This document shows positions 34,468 to 46,398 of a DNA stretch of 64,000 nucleotides, piece by piece (position 1 is the first letter of the stretch; each line of letters begins with the position of its first letter). The position numbers and the translations under genes are program-made. The notes under the pieces were generated by a model. The model was not told the DNA's origin. It was given only the letters and a program-made list of their open reading frames with translations, and did no database searches. This DNA comes from Acorus gramineus (lineage: Eukaryota > Streptophyta > Magnoliopsida > Acorales > Acoraceae): NCBI GenBank assembly GCA_030737835.1, contig CM060853.1, forward strand, positions 17,418,895 through 17,482,894. Direction: 5' to 3'.

Positions 34468-36139
34468 TCATGAAGACTTCTGAAGGCTTGAGCAAGAGAT
34501 TCGATCCTTCTGAAATAGATAGGGTGGAAGGGCGCATGGAATGATTAATGCCAATCCCAGACAGAGGAGGACTAGAATTCCAATCCACCAGGCATCATAG
34601 GATATCCCAAGTGCCAGTTCGTCACAAACTGCAGATCAAAGACAGACACAATGAGAACCACATACAGAGTCAGAAAGAAGAACTTCACAATATGATTTCA
34701 TAAAGCTACACAGAAAGCAAGAATGTTTAAAGGAGTGTTTTTCTCTAGATTTTGCTATATGCATGTGTCATGTATTATAATTAAAGAGTGCAAAGTTATA
34801 ATTAAAATCAATTGAAATTAGCATGTAAAACAAAAGCAAAAAGACGAATCATCAATGATAAAAAAAAAATCATTAACAACAATTATAGGAAGGGGAGACA
34901 TTGACATAGCAGGTTTCCATTTTGCAACTTTCATGTCAGACAATGTAAAGGTGCAGATCATGGTCCAAGACTTTTGGAAACACAGTTTGAAAAACAGCTT
35001 TTAACTTTTATGTGTTTTATGCATATCTTTTAAGGGTGTAATAATGATGGCTGCTTCATGAAACATAGATTTCGAGGCACTATGTCAGAGACAAAATCAA
35101 GTAATAATAATGCATTTAAGCTGGCCTGTTTGGTAACAGCTTTTAGCTTTAGCTTATAAAAAAGCTAAAAGCTGCTTTTTATGCTAAATGCACCCTTAGA
35201 TGCATTAGTGGTTGGCAACAAGGATGCTTTGTTAAATAGTTGAGCCTAAATTGCTGACAAAAAAAGTGCATGAGAATGTATAAATACCACTAATACAGAG
35301 AATCAGTTATGAAAACCCGTCTTACCAATATTAAAAATGACAAGCTCTCTCTCCTGCACATGCAGCTTTCCCACGATGCCTTCAGACTCAACAGTTACAA
35401 GGGCATACAGTTTACTGTCACCTGATGTCTATCATATAATTGTCATTAGATTATGTAAAACCTCAGAGTCCATATCAACAATCCTGAATACTTACCCAGT
35501 TATGATTCTTAACATTGAAAATTAGTTTTTCCGTGTTGAGTAATCTTCTATTTTTGTTTAATCCAAAGTCTGATGGATCACTCTTTAGTTGAATTGAAAA
35601 ACTTGATGGTATCTGAGCAATACAAACATGGAGAAAAATGAAGAAATTTTACAAACTGAAACTAGAAATATCACATAGAGGACAACACCAGACGAAGCAA
35701 TACATACTGAAGCTGGATATGATATCTTCACTTCATACCATTTGGAAGCTTTGAGTCCAAGTATATTGTAAAAACGGTAACCATTTTGCAATGGTATAGT
35801 TTCTTGTTGTAGCTCCATTCCGACATTAAGCACCTTTACGTGAGGACTAAAAAAATATAGCAGCACAATCAGTTTAATTAGTGCAAGTGTTTATTTCATC
35901 AAAGGAATATTTTCAACACTCAAGTAATAACTAATCAGAGGAAATCATAAACCAGAATGTACTTGTGATTGATAGATAGGCAGCCAATAATGAAGAATTG
36001 GAGGTAGAGTAGGACGTATTTATGATATACAGATAAATGAGCCATTGGCCTGTGTTGGTAAATCAGGTTTCTTTGCTAACTTCACCCAGAGCATTGTTAT
36101 GGCGGGATTCAGTGTACCATTATGGAACTCGAGGAATGC
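34468..36139 (-). CDS. Type I membrane protein of unknown function (5' end unresolved, one junction out of frame)
   Basis: Exons read from splice sites: 36139-36031, 35846-35708, 35612-35496, 35428-35326, 34628-34468. The last four join cleanly and give VLNVGMELQQETIPLQNGYR, WYEVKISYPASIPSSFSIQL, KLIFNVKNHNWTSGDSKLYA and a single hydrophobic segment WIGILVLLCLGLALIIPCAL near the C-terminus, ending in a short tail (LQKSS). This looks like a lumenal/extracellular domain with one C-terminal TM anchor. I do not recognise the family. The first exon (FLEFHNGTLNPAITMLWVKL) ends with one leftover base while the next needs two, so the join is out of frame. No exon with a start codon and signal peptide was found before 36140. 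A micro-exon, an unusual splice site, an indel, or a broken gene are all possible. Confidence 0.55.
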
Positions 36140-36676
36140 CTGCAAGCCAAAAAGAGATCTCGGAGATGAAAAGGACAATAAACAAACAAGAACTAAAAGA
36201 CAGCCAGACAATTTACACAAAGCTCTCCATGAAGGCAAAAGTATACATGGAAGTCTAAAAGAAAACTCCAAACAATATGTCAATCAAACAGTGGCAATGA
36301 AGACTCTATGTGGTTCTGTTACTATGCTATCCTGAACAAGAAATTTGGGCACACAAATCTAATAGTTCAAGAGTCATAACATTAAATTTTACAAGATAAT
36401 ATCCATTACTAATCATTCACACCTGTTATACGTATAACGGAATAACAAAAGAATGATATTCAGGTTTGCAAATTATTTTAGTTTAATAGCTAAACCACCA
36501 TGACGGATGATATGGATCCATTTTGAATCAGGCAACCACGTCGTTCTCTAAAAAAAATGATGATCTAGCAAAAATAAACAATTGAGGTACCTAGATAAAA
36601 TTTAATGGCATCCAATGATCCAACTCAGGTTATTGGTTCCTCCTAACCAGCATTGATATAGATCTGCGACCCTTCT
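36140..36676. other. Short spacer between the TM-protein gene and the P-class PPR gene
   Basis: A T-rich (minus strand) intron-like end leads to the acceptor at 36140. The missing first exon of the TM-protein gene should lie here or beyond the PPR gene, but no ATG-led signal peptide frame could be found. Confidence 0.4.
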
Positions 36677-38053
36677 TCATACAATTAAATCCTTTTTTAT
36701 TCTCCTTGGGCCCTCCATGCTTTCTTCCGCTGGCTCTTCAGGAACTGGTTCTTCTTCATGTTTCCTTGTCCTCTTAAACACTTCCGTCTTTGACGGATCC
36801 AACACATCACTCGAGCACTGAAGAACAACCCCCATCGCAACAGCCTCATCCCAGAGCTGCCTTCCCTTTTCAAAATCACCCCCTCTACATAGTTTAGGTA
36901 TCAACAAATCATAAGCCGGTCCATAATATTCCCGCGTACAGCACTTCTTCATCCGCTCAAGCATGTCAAGTGCACAACCCACCCTCTCCTTCCCAATAAG
37001 CACCCCAATCAAGTAATGGAAAAACCTCGGTTCCAGAACCAATCCCTCCGCAACCACCTCTTCAACAAGTTTATTCCCTCGTCCAAACCTTCCCGTCAAG
37101 AACAACACCCTAACAACAAGATAGTAACTATACCAATCAGGATCACAACCCATCCCCTGCATCGAAAGAAGCACCCGACAAGCCTCCTTGACCCTCCTCA
37201 CCCTCCCCAAACATGAAAGCAATATATTGAAGCTCACAACACTCGGGGTAACACCAAAAGACCACATCTTCCTCATGATATCACTCGCATCAGGAGCGAG
37301 AGCCGAAGGATTGGACTTCACATTCCTCTCGCAAACGCACGACAGAAACGAATTGTACGACGACAGCTTCGGCCCAACCCCCAAAGACCTCATCTGCTCT
37401 AAAACCTTGCTCGCCTCCTTCACATTGCCACTCACACACCACCCATAAAGGATGCTCTCGTACACACAAAACTCTATAAAGATCCTATCTTTGTGGTTCC
37501 AAACAACGCCCTCGGCGATCCTCGCGTGCCCTTTCATGCAGAGGGCGCGGACGATCGCCGCCAAGGTGACCTGGTCTCTCGGGCACCGAACCCAGGCTTC
37601 CAGGTTCTTGAAGAGGGCGACGGCCTCGCCTTCCCTTCCGCACCTCACAAGCGCCTCGGCGGCGCGGGCGAACGTCTCAGGGTCCATCGCGCGGCCCTCC
37701 CTGCGGAGGTCGGAGATCAGGATGTTGACCGCAATCGGGTCCTTCTTCGCCGCGAATGCGCGGATGGCGAGGTTGAAGGGCTCGTCGGCGGGTCTTGGGG
37801 AGGCGGATTTGGCGGACCAGGTGAAGAACCTGAGCAGGCGCCGGGACTGGGCGTCAGCCTCGCAGGATTCTAGGGTTCGGGTGATCATGGAGGGCGTGAC
37901 TTGGATTCCGGACCGGTTGAGGTCCGATTCGAGGTCGTCAAGGCTTCCCACGCCGAGGACGATCTCGCGGAGCCTGTCGAGATCGGATGACGGTGGTGGA
38001 CGGTTGTGGAGGGTTCGTTTGAGGAGTTTTGTGAATGAAGTGTTTCGCATCAT
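36677..38053 (-). CDS. P-class PPR protein, probably mitochondrial (At5g61370-like)
   Basis: Single exon, 458 aa, beginning MMRNTSFTKLLKRTLHNRPP, a basic leader suited to mitochondrial import. P-class PPR proteins bind organellar transcripts and act in stability, processing or splicing. Repeat units of about 35 residues are visible, for example DPETFARAAEALVRCGREGE, FCVYESILYGWCVSGNVKEA, PSVVSFNILLSCLGRVRRVK and CDPDWYSYYLVVRVLFLTGR. There is no E or DYW extension. The C-terminal part (LIPKLCRGGDFEKGRQLWDE, then DVLDPSKTEVF) resembles Arabidopsis At5g61370; this assignment is from memory of the family. The tail after it is acidic (HEEEPVPEEPAEES). A (GA)n tract at 38062-38087 lies just before the ATG. 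Confidence 0.85.
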   Translation of the reverse strand: MMRNTSFTKLLKRTLHNRPPPSSDLDRLREIVLGVGSLDDLESDLNRSGIQVTPSMITRTLESCEADAQSRRLLRFFTWSAKSASPRPADEPFNLAIRAFAAKKDPIAVNILISDLRREGRAMDPETFARAAEALVRCGREGEAVALFKNLEAWVRCPRDQVTLAAIVRALCMKGHARIAEGVVWNHKDRIFIEFCVYESILYGWCVSGNVKEASKVLEQMRSLGVGPKLSSYNSFLSCVCERNVKSNPSALAPDASDIMRKMWSFGVTPSVVSFNILLSCLGRVRRVKEACRVLLSMQGMGCDPDWYSYYLVVRVLFLTGRFGRGNKLVEEVVAEGLVLEPRFFHYLIGVLIGKERVGCALDMLERMKKCCTREYYGPAYDLLIPKLCRGGDFEKGRQLWDEAVAMGVVLQCSSDVLDPSKTEVFKRTRKHEEEPVPEEPAEESMEGPRRIKKDLIV

Positions 38054-38061
38054 TTGGAATC

Positions 38062-38087
38062 CGAGAGAGAGAGAGAGAGAGAGAGAG
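38062..38087. repeat. (GA)n microsatellite in the P-class PPR leader
   Basis: About 13 GA units directly upstream of the start codon; on the transcribed strand it is a (TC)n tract of the kind common in plant 5' leaders. Confidence 0.8.
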
Positions 38088-38574
38088 TCGAAGTGATTAG
38101 GGTTAGAAGAGTTACCGATGTATTTTTGTTGTCAGTGAAGAGTGGCTGCGAGAGTCCTGACCGTTGGATTTGCTGATTGACGGCGGTGATTTCTCCTGCT
38201 TCAAGGAGGGTCGGCTAGCGCCGGTTGAGCGGGAGGAGGAGGGATTGGGTGGGGCGTGTTGAAGATGGAAAAGGATGGGCCGGTTTAAAATGGGCGTCCA
38301 TGTTTTGAGCCCAATTGATGGGATGGGCTGGATCAACCAGCATGTTTCTTCGCTGTGGAAATCATGTACATGTTTAATAAAATATATGTTCTAATAAAAA
38401 TTGAATCAACCTGGTTTTAGTAAGGATAAAAAAAATTTAACGAGGTATATACAACGTTAAACGATACATATGTTTTACTGGATTTCTAACTAGGTATATA
38501 AGATTGTATATTGGACTGTTAAAAACTGAGTGTATCGGCACCCTTCTAAAACAAAATAGAGAAATGATACATCT

Positions 38575-38790
38575 AGATCCATGTGTTGCCCATTTAAACT
38601 TTTTTTTTAAAATAATGATGTCATGTATAACTCATTTTTCATTCTCCATTTTAATCTACACGTATTTTGATTTTTTTTAAAATAGTATACCTCATCTAAT
38701 GAGATACAATTTTTAAACAAATGAAACATATACTTTAATTAATTGTATAGATACATTTATAGAATTTTTCTGCATATACATTATTAATGT
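38575..38790 (+). repeat. Dispersed AT-rich repeat family, copy 3
   Basis: Begins near GATACATCTAGATCC, has the core ACCTCATCTAATGAGATACA at about 38692-38711, and continues with AAACATATACTTTAATTAAT. The same GATACATCTAG start occurs at 39551-39565. Confidence 0.45.
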
Positions 38791-40569
38791 GAGTATATGT
38801 TCTCGTGATTTTTCTATCAATGCACATGAGACTATAATTGGAGCTTAAAAAAAATTGTACAACAACGCTCAAAAAGAATAATGTCATGTACTAGATTGTG
38901 CGAGTCTGGACTCCGGATCCAGTCAAGCCTGATACTATCATAATCGAACTACATAATTTATAAATCAAACTACACAATATATGAATCGAACTGCATAGAG
39001 AATTATATTATAGCCAGTAATTAGCTATGCAGCTCGATTAATAAGTTTTGTAATTTGATCAATAAATTGTGTAGTTCAATATTTATGGTATTGATAGAAC
39101 TTGGCTGGACTGAATCCGGACCGACCCTGATTGTGCATGTTTCTTTACTGTGGAAAAAAATAATAATTAAAGTTTGAATGGGCTGACCAGGGGCCCTGCT
39201 TTTCATAGATTGTGCATGTTTCTTCACTGTGGAAATCTAGCCAGGCATCCTTAGCCCCATTTTCTCCTAATAATTTTTTTTTTTTTTTGTTTTTTTTGAG
39301 ATACCGGAGGGACTCTCCGTGGCTTATCTTAGATCAAGCTGGAAAAGCTACTTTCATCTATTTATCTCTGATTTCACAGAAAATTCTTTTGAATTTCGCC
39401 TTACAAACAGGAGGCATGACACAACACCAACACTCGAATCCAAGACCAACCTTTAACACATGTAAGCCCTGAACCGTGCTCCTAATATTCTATACAGTAG
39501 ATTTGAGAATCATATGGTTAATATGTACTATACTAGTTTTAAAAATTGAGAAGTGATACATCTAGCCCTATAGGCAATCATCAAACAGTTTTGATTTTTA
39601 GTGTGTACTCACCTAATATAATACAACGTTGTTTTAGGACGAAGCACATTATACTAGTGGGGGGTGTAAATGTGACTGAAGGTTTGCCATTGCGTTACTG
39701 ATAAGATTGCAAAATGAATTAAGTGTATTAATGTCCAAAATAAAAAATAATATATTTAATTATGTGTGTAGATATATATAAAAAGATATATGCATTCAAT
39801 TCATTTTTGAATTTATAGTTTAATTTTTATTTAAAAAAAAATTCAAAACATGTTAACACGTGGCCGGAGGTAAACTTTTTTGTGAGGCTGTGCATTTTAT
39901 ACTCTGTTGTCCGATGTGTTTATAGTTTATTTTATATTAATAATATAATAAATTATAAAATGTATGTACCTCCATATTGCACTATATTGGACTATGTATT
40001 TCATGTATTAAAATATATTATTCACAGGTCACAGACACGATTAGAAAGTAAAATGCGTAACATTTATTAAATAATGCAATATTTTATTGAAACAGTTTTT
40101 TCGATAAAATGCTTTCTAAGAGGAATTCAAAACAGAGAAGATTAATTACTGTCTGTAGAGAATTAAATTATTTTAAAATTTATGACTATTTTAACATAAA
40201 TAAGGATAAATTGATTTTTATTTTTTTTGTATTTTAAATTATTGTCATTGATAAACATAATGATAATAATAATAAAGTTTTTATTGTTAAACTGCAAGTA
40301 AGACGTGAATAAGGATTTATAAAATGTGAAAAAATCATGACGGTTGATTTGACAGTTAATTATAAAAAGTAATAACAGTTGATTTAACATTAGACCCACA
40401 TATTTTTTTAAGTTGAATGATCTGAAATAATTTAGTTTTAGGAATTGACTGAAATCCATATATCACTTTATATTATTTAATTATAAAATACAGATTTTCA
40501 TTTATTCTAGTATTTCAAACACTCATTTTAAAATTATTCTAACTTATTCCGGATCCTATTCCCAAACCA

Positions 40570-40935
40570 AATGAGGGCTTAGGGGGCTTTTGGGTAGAGG
40601 AATAGGGGGGAATAGCTGCGAATAGAGGAGAATAAACAAAAAAAAAATGTGTTTGGATAAAGAGAATAAGTGAGTATAACTATACAGAATTTAGTGAGAA
40701 TAAGTTGATATTTGTATTCTAGTTCCCTCTAGAATCGTGTTATTCCTTCACTGGTATAATGTGGTCCACATATCAAATCAACTTTTTACATCTTCTCACA
40801 TTTTATTCTTCATCAATCAAACAATTCAACTTTTATTATTATATTTTTCAATAAAAATAACAAAAAAACACAATTAAACAAAAAATCACTTATTCTATTA
40901 ATGATTTTTTTTTATTTATATCTTTATTCAAACGG
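40570..40935 (+). mobile_element. MITE-like element, second copy of the 32.2-kb family
   Basis: Starts near GGGGGCTTTTGGGTAGAGGA, followed by ATAGGGGGGAATAGC. Near the other end it has AACAAAAAAACACAATTAAA followed by CAAAAAATCACTTATTC, matching the 32190-32660 copy. It ends near TTCAAACGGGATAAG. The opposed ends hint at inverted repeats of a Tourist/PIF or hAT type; the TSD was not resolved. Confidence 0.4.
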
Positions 40936-43627
40936 GATAAGTGTTAAAAGCATATACTTGAACAGGCCCATCGACACGTTTCGGCCGTTCGATTCCCACA
41001 ACAAATGGGATGGGCGGCTGCTATGACTTGATACCAAAAGCCCTGTTCTCGTACTCCTGAAGCTGATTGAGAACTTCGGTGGGACCACTTCGATAAAAGC
41101 ATTGTTATTGTGTTTCATTTTCAGAGAGTGGATGATTGAAGTAATCAATCCCATCTCAATTAATTAAACAAAAAAAAAGTCTCTCTAAATCGGACTACAT
41201 AGTTAATTATGGAAGAAGAATTTCTTTCTGGTTGACACCTGCCAGCTGTCATTCACGTGACAATTGTTCTTTTCTTTTCTTTCAAACAAACCGTTATTAT
41301 CCCTTGAGCACTGTTACAGGAAGACAATATATTCAATTAATATTGTTTTATATTTTTTTTATTCAATGTATCCATGTACACAATATCGCTGTATATGGTG
41401 AAAATAAATATAATGAATATGAGATCAAACAACCACATATTCAGACAAAGAAGACGTGGAAACAAATATAATAAATATGATAAAAACACAAATCACACAA
41501 TAAGACACAATATTTACATGATTCGATCTAAGTTTTCACCTACTAGATTACAAAGCTTTAAAGTTATCACTAAATAGTTAAGAATTACAACACGTTAAAA
41601 GAGACATCCAAACCTCTCATCTAGTTTTCACACTCTTAACCATCTCCCTCAATCTCATTATGTGCGTATAACAATCGTATCGTTTTACAAAGTCTTTTTG
41701 AATAAGCACATCTCTGTAATCTCTCAATAAATCTTAATTACAAGATATAATTTCAACAAATACATCAATGCATACATTCATACAAATAAATATCTTATTA
41801 TTCAGATGATTTATTAATTTGTAAAAACTAAAAACGTGTGTGGAGTGTCCCTAACATATTGTACATATAAATGCGTAGTGTACATTTTTGGCTCACACTC
41901 CACTGTTATTTGAAGGGTTGATCAAGATGGGAACATAAAAAAAAAGGTGCAACTGTGCAAATAAATTTTTTATTTATAATAATAAAGAGTAGGTTGCTTG
42001 GTGGTGCGTTAGTTCGCGTGGCCCTTTCATCGTTTCCCGGTCGACTTCAGAGACAATCGTTGTTTATAAGTTAATCGCAAAAATAGATACATATAAAATA
42101 AAATATAAAAATAACTAATAATTAATAGTAACACATTTCATATTTATTTTAAAAGATACATTACACAGATGTGACCTAATTAGGTAATGGGTTTTGACTT
42201 TGAGATTTTGATTTTCACATGTGCAATGAATACTTTATTTACACATAATATTTTCGATTGGACACGTTTGCTTGCATCTACCACCTAGCAGTTGTTTTAA
42301 AATCTGATCCGATTTATTCTCAAAACTCGATCATATCAAAAATCAATAAAACTCAATTAATTCACTGGTTAAATTGATGATTTTTTAAAACTATTTGCAG
42401 CTTGAATAAATTGACTTATTTACTCATAAAAAGTGATTAATTGTTTGTTAAAATATGAAATTTAATAAAAAAATTATATTTTCAATAATAAAATCATGTT
42501 ATGATGTTTAATTAAGTAAAAACTTAAAAAGTATAAAAATTAAGATTTGATAATTATGCAAGGATTTTTTTAAAATATGTCATATTCTCATTTTATTAAG
42601 AATAATTAATAATTATTATATCATATAATGTCACAATTTAAATCCAATTTGTTCATCAATGAACGGTTTTCAAAATATTAAAAAAAATTCTTGTATTACT
42701 GATATTTATTTTTATTTTTTAAAAAATTCCTTTGTTTCTTTCTTTGTTTATTTCTTTTTTTATCAGATTTTAGTGGAATTTATTTTTATTAAATATACTT
42801 TCAAGAACTAATTTTAAAATTTATTAAAATATTTTATACGACATAATTATAAAAAAACAAAAAAACCTCATTTTAAAATTTTGCATCTGACCCAACTAAT
42901 ATGATGTTTTTCAGAACCCTTCCAACTCTTCATCCGTACATTCCAAATTATAATTAAAATTGTTTAAAAAATAAAAAAATTAGCTCCTTGATAAAATTCT
43001 TGTTAAATAAAAAAGACATAACTATTCCCTAGATAAGCTCAGCTCAGTTTTCTACTCGCCGTAATCCCCGGGATAGATTCATCAGTAACCCAAAATAATA
43101 AAAAAGTTGTCGCGTTTCCTTTTAAAAAATATGGAAAAAGTAATCACGGGTCCTCACAATGACCCCTATATCATTTGTAGGTCCCTCATTTGTTTTCGAG
43201 TTTTTTTTAAGCCTCTATTGTTTAATTCTATTATTTCTAAATCCAAAATAAAAAATTTCATCTGTACCCTCCATTTGCATATCAGAATTACTCAAACCAT
43301 ATTTGTCATATGTAACAGTGTACTGAAAAGATTTAACAATGTAAGAAACATAATTAACAATGTTCTTAAACAGAAAGATTGAAAGGACATTTTCCGTATA
43401 CAAATGGAGGGTAGAAACGAAAAATGTTATTTTGGACATAGAGGTAATGAAAGTCTATAACAGGGACCAGACATAACTCGAAACAAATCATATACAAAAA
43501 AATAACATAAGGGTGACTACGAGGACTCGTAATTAATTTTCACAAAAAAAAAACATCAGTAACTACTCAAAATAATAAATAAATAAATAAATTTATCACC
43601 TAACATGCCAGATGAGCCCCTCCTTTT

Positions 43628-43635
43628 TATATAAA
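43628..43635 (+). promoter_or_regulatory. TATA box of the DUF1218 gene
   Basis: TATATAAA lies 110 bp upstream of the start codon at 43738, giving an expected 5' UTR of roughly 75-80 bp. The region between is C/A-rich, as in plant leaders. Confidence 0.6.
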
Positions 43636-43737
43636 CACCCAATGCGTTTCACTCCAATTGCTTCCGCCGACAATCACACCCCAAAATAAAGCAACAACAC
43701 ACGCAGATCCAGATCTGGTTCCCTTCGATCAGCGACG

Positions 43738-44988
43738 ATGGCTGCGAACAAGCTCGTCCTCGCCCTCATCTTCGTCTTCGACGTCATCGCCTTCGGCCTC
43801 GCCGTGGCCGCCGAACAGAGGCGCAGCATTGTGAGTGATCCAGATCCATATCCAGATCTAGATCCAGATCTCCCCTTCCAATATAGAGTCGATTGACATC
43901 GAATCACGTCTTATCTTTCGCAGGCGAGTGTTGTGACGGACAAGGAGAAGGACTACTCGTACTGCGTCTACGACTCGGACATCGCGACGGGCTTCGGCGT
44001 CGGAGCCTTCTTGTTTTTGATGCTCAGTCAGGCCCTCGTCATGGCCGTCACTAAGTGCTTCTGCTGCGGCAGGGCCCTCCGCCCCACCGGCTCCCGCGGT
44101 TGCGCCGTCGTCCTCTTCCTCCTCTGCTGGTACCAAAAAAAAATAAAAAAAATTATATAAATATTTCTAAATTTGTATTCATAAGATCAGAAATTATATG
44201 ATGTTCGAATACATAGGAAAATCGAGATTGAATAGTCTACTTTTTTTTTATTTTTTTTTTGAAATTATGTTATATATCCAAGTATCTTATATATCCAGTT
44301 AGAAACTGATTTGACTTTTTAGAATGCATATTTAACAATTTATAAAAGTTTTTTTTTAGAAAAATAAAAACATGATGATTGAAAACGGGACTGAGTGTAA
44401 CATTTTCCATCCGGTTCTTATGGATTTAGGCGACTCACCCTGGTTTTTTTTGAGCTCAATTACCACTTCAAAAGTCTTAATCTTTTATCTGAATGGTCAA
44501 TATATAAGTTGTGGTGCATCACTTTTTTTAGTTAGTAAAGCAAACTATAAATAAGGCTGAGTGAAATATTTATCATGTCTTCGACCCTGGTAGGATTTTC
44601 AAACTCAAAAAATCTAGAAAAATGAACAAAATGATATTTTTCAAAAGTTGTGGTCCGAACATGAGATTTTATGAAACTCAGCATTTCAATTACACATTCT
44701 AATATAACCATGGCACTTCGTTGCAGGCTGATGTTCCTGATAGCGGAGGCTTGTCTGCTGGCGGGGTCGGTGAGGAACGCGTACCACACCAAGTACAGGA
44801 CGATCTTCGCGGACAGGGCGCCGACGTGCGAGACTCTCAGGAAGGGCGTGTTCGGTGCAGGCGCGGCCTTCGTCTTCTTCAGCGCCATCGTCTCCGAGTT
44901 CTACTACGTCTCCTACGCCAAGTCCAGCGGCGACGGGGACTACCCTCCCTACGGCAAGGAGTCCGGCGTCCGCATGGGCACCTACTGA
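43738..44988 (+). CDS. DUF1218 family four-TM protein (At4g27435-like)
   Basis: Three exons: 43738-43830, 43924-44129, 44727-44988; 186 aa. DUF1218 proteins are plant-specific small membrane proteins. Characterised members (VCC/DEAL, MWL) affect vein patterning or lignin in the cell wall; the biochemical function is unknown. TM1/signal anchor is at residues 5-24 (KLVLALIFVFDVIAFGLAVA), then AEQRRS. The conserved cysteine block YCVYDSDIATGFGVGAF precedes TM2 (FLFLMLSQALVMAV), which ends in the KCFCCGR cluster. TM3 spans the second junction (VVLFLLCWLMFLIAEACLLA), and TM4 is GAAFVFFSAIVSEFYYVSYA. The conserved AYHTKYRTIFADRAPTCETL and LRKGVFGAGAAF match the family closely. Exons are GC-rich while introns are AT-rich. 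A clear TATA box precedes it. Confidence 0.93.
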
Positions 44989-46115
44989 ATGGAAAATGCA
45001 TGGTGTGTTTGAATTTTATTGCCTATGGTGAATCTGTTAGTGTTCCATACGTGATACATGAGTCTGGATTCTTTGGGTTTTTTTTTTTTTTTTAATTTAT
45101 TTATGGGGGGATGGGATGCAGCACTGGTTGGTTGGATCCTATTAGTTTGTTGGATATGTCTCTCTGTACTGTAGTCTTTTGCAATTGAAGTAGATCATTT
45201 TGGATTGTGGTTATTAGATTCAATAGGTTTGGATCTTACACACTGTTTTTTGTAGATGGATGTTTTAAATTTGGGGGCTTATAAGGGGTTTGCAACATGA
45301 AAAAAAAAAAAAAAGGAGACGCTCCGTCGGTCACCGCCCTCTGCCGCCCTCCCCATCTCTCTCTCCTTTTTTCTCTCTCCTTTTCTCTCTCCCCCTCCTC
45401 CCACCACCCTCCACCACCACCCTCCTCCTCCATCCACCACCGTTGTACCCTCATCGTACTCCGGCAATCCCCCCCATTCTCTCTGTCCCTTCTTTCTTTT
45501 TTTTTTTTTTTTTTTCTCCGGGTTGCAACCCCACCTCTAAACAAAAATTTGGAGAGTGGGATTACAATCTAATAGGGTTGATGTAAATCCTATTTTTTAA
45601 TTTTGTAAACTAACATATTTAGTTATAAAAATCCAGATGAAAACATAGTATTGAAATAACATAATAAGTAAGAGAACCACAAGCAAGATGGCAATGGAGA
45701 GATTCAAGGTTGCATTATGGAAGGTGCATTATTCAAATCCGCTCCATTGGAGTCAAGTTTGACATAATTCAGGCCCCATCCCAGCTCTATGATATACGAC
45801 TCCACGCTCGCCCACCCTATTTCGAGACTCCACCTGGCTTCACGTTTTACAATTTGAAATGTGTATCTGCTCTGTCTTATTCGATTTGCACCTTGAAGTC
45901 CATGCCTCCCATAATTGGTCAGGTCGATCCCTATATAATAAAAATTATATTACAAATCAAATTATTTTTCATATAAAAGAAAATTATTACATTCGTGAAA
46001 AAATTACAAATTATTTTAAGATAAAAATACTAAAATCTCAAAGCACATGAAACATAAAAGTTCATAACATTCATGACATAAATTTTAAAAGTTCAGTGAC
46101 ATATCTTAAAATATA
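44989..46115. other. DUF1218 3' UTR and spacer; low-complexity CT tract
   Basis: 3' UTR in the left part with a T15 run at 45080-45094. 45300-45520 is a pyrimidine-rich low-complexity tract (CTCTC, CCACC words) between an A run and a T run; its long frames are composition artefacts. Nothing coding was recognised to 46115. Confidence 0.45.
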
Positions 46116-46398
46116 GGATTTTTTATTTTTAAGTTCCTGTAAATTATAGGATTTAGTGATCGATCATTCATTTTTCCGTATTTTGGTTTTAGTCTCCAGA
46201 TTTAAAAGATATGTTTCTTTTTAGTCCCTAGAAGGTACATATCCTTAAATTATTTGATTTTCTTTTTAGTCCATGAGAAGGACTAAAAAGGAACGCATCA
46301 TTTAAATCTGAGGAGTAAAACCAAAATACGAAAGTGAGGGATCGATCACTAAATCATATGGTTTAGGAGAACATAAAACTAAAAAACCCTAAAATATA
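46107..46398. mobile_element. Mutator-type MITE with long TIRs and 9-bp TSD (element A)
   Basis: Element 46116-46389 (274 bp) flanked by the perfect 9-bp duplication TAAAATATA (46107-46115, 46390-46398). Left arm starts GGATTTTTTATTTTTAAGTT; the right end, read on the other strand, starts GGGTTTTTTAGTTTTATGTT. Both arms share GATTTAGTGATCGATC, TATTTTGGTTTTA, AGATTTAAA and TTTTTAGTCC in order. There is no transposase. The 9-bp TSD with long TIRs is the signature of MULE-derived elements. Confidence 0.88.

Larger units (their letters stand above)
38340..43627. other. 5-kb AT-rich spacer with dispersed repeats; no gene supported
   Basis: Contains copies of the dispersed AT-rich family (38360-38545, 38575-38790), a MITE-like copy at 40570-40935, and long homopolymers (39270-39300). 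40975-41160 on the minus strand has a short protein-like fragment (see findings). From 41170 to 43600 nothing beyond AT-rich sequence was recognised; the frames there show no domain and no consistent splice structure. Confidence 0.45.

Noticed and set aside
36020-36283. Upstream hydrophobic extension of the TM-protein exon (CLLVLVCLLSF) as a signal peptide
   Set aside because: The frame has no ATG, is T-rich and ends in TTGCAG, so it reads as intron rather than exon.
43107-43382. 91-codon plus-strand frame
   Set aside because: AT-rich, no homology recognised, no splice or promoter context; ordinary chance frame.
45290-45586. Overlapping plus and minus frames of 90-100 codons
   Set aside because: They fall in a CT/GA-rich low-complexity tract flanked by homopolymers; no splice structure or domain.
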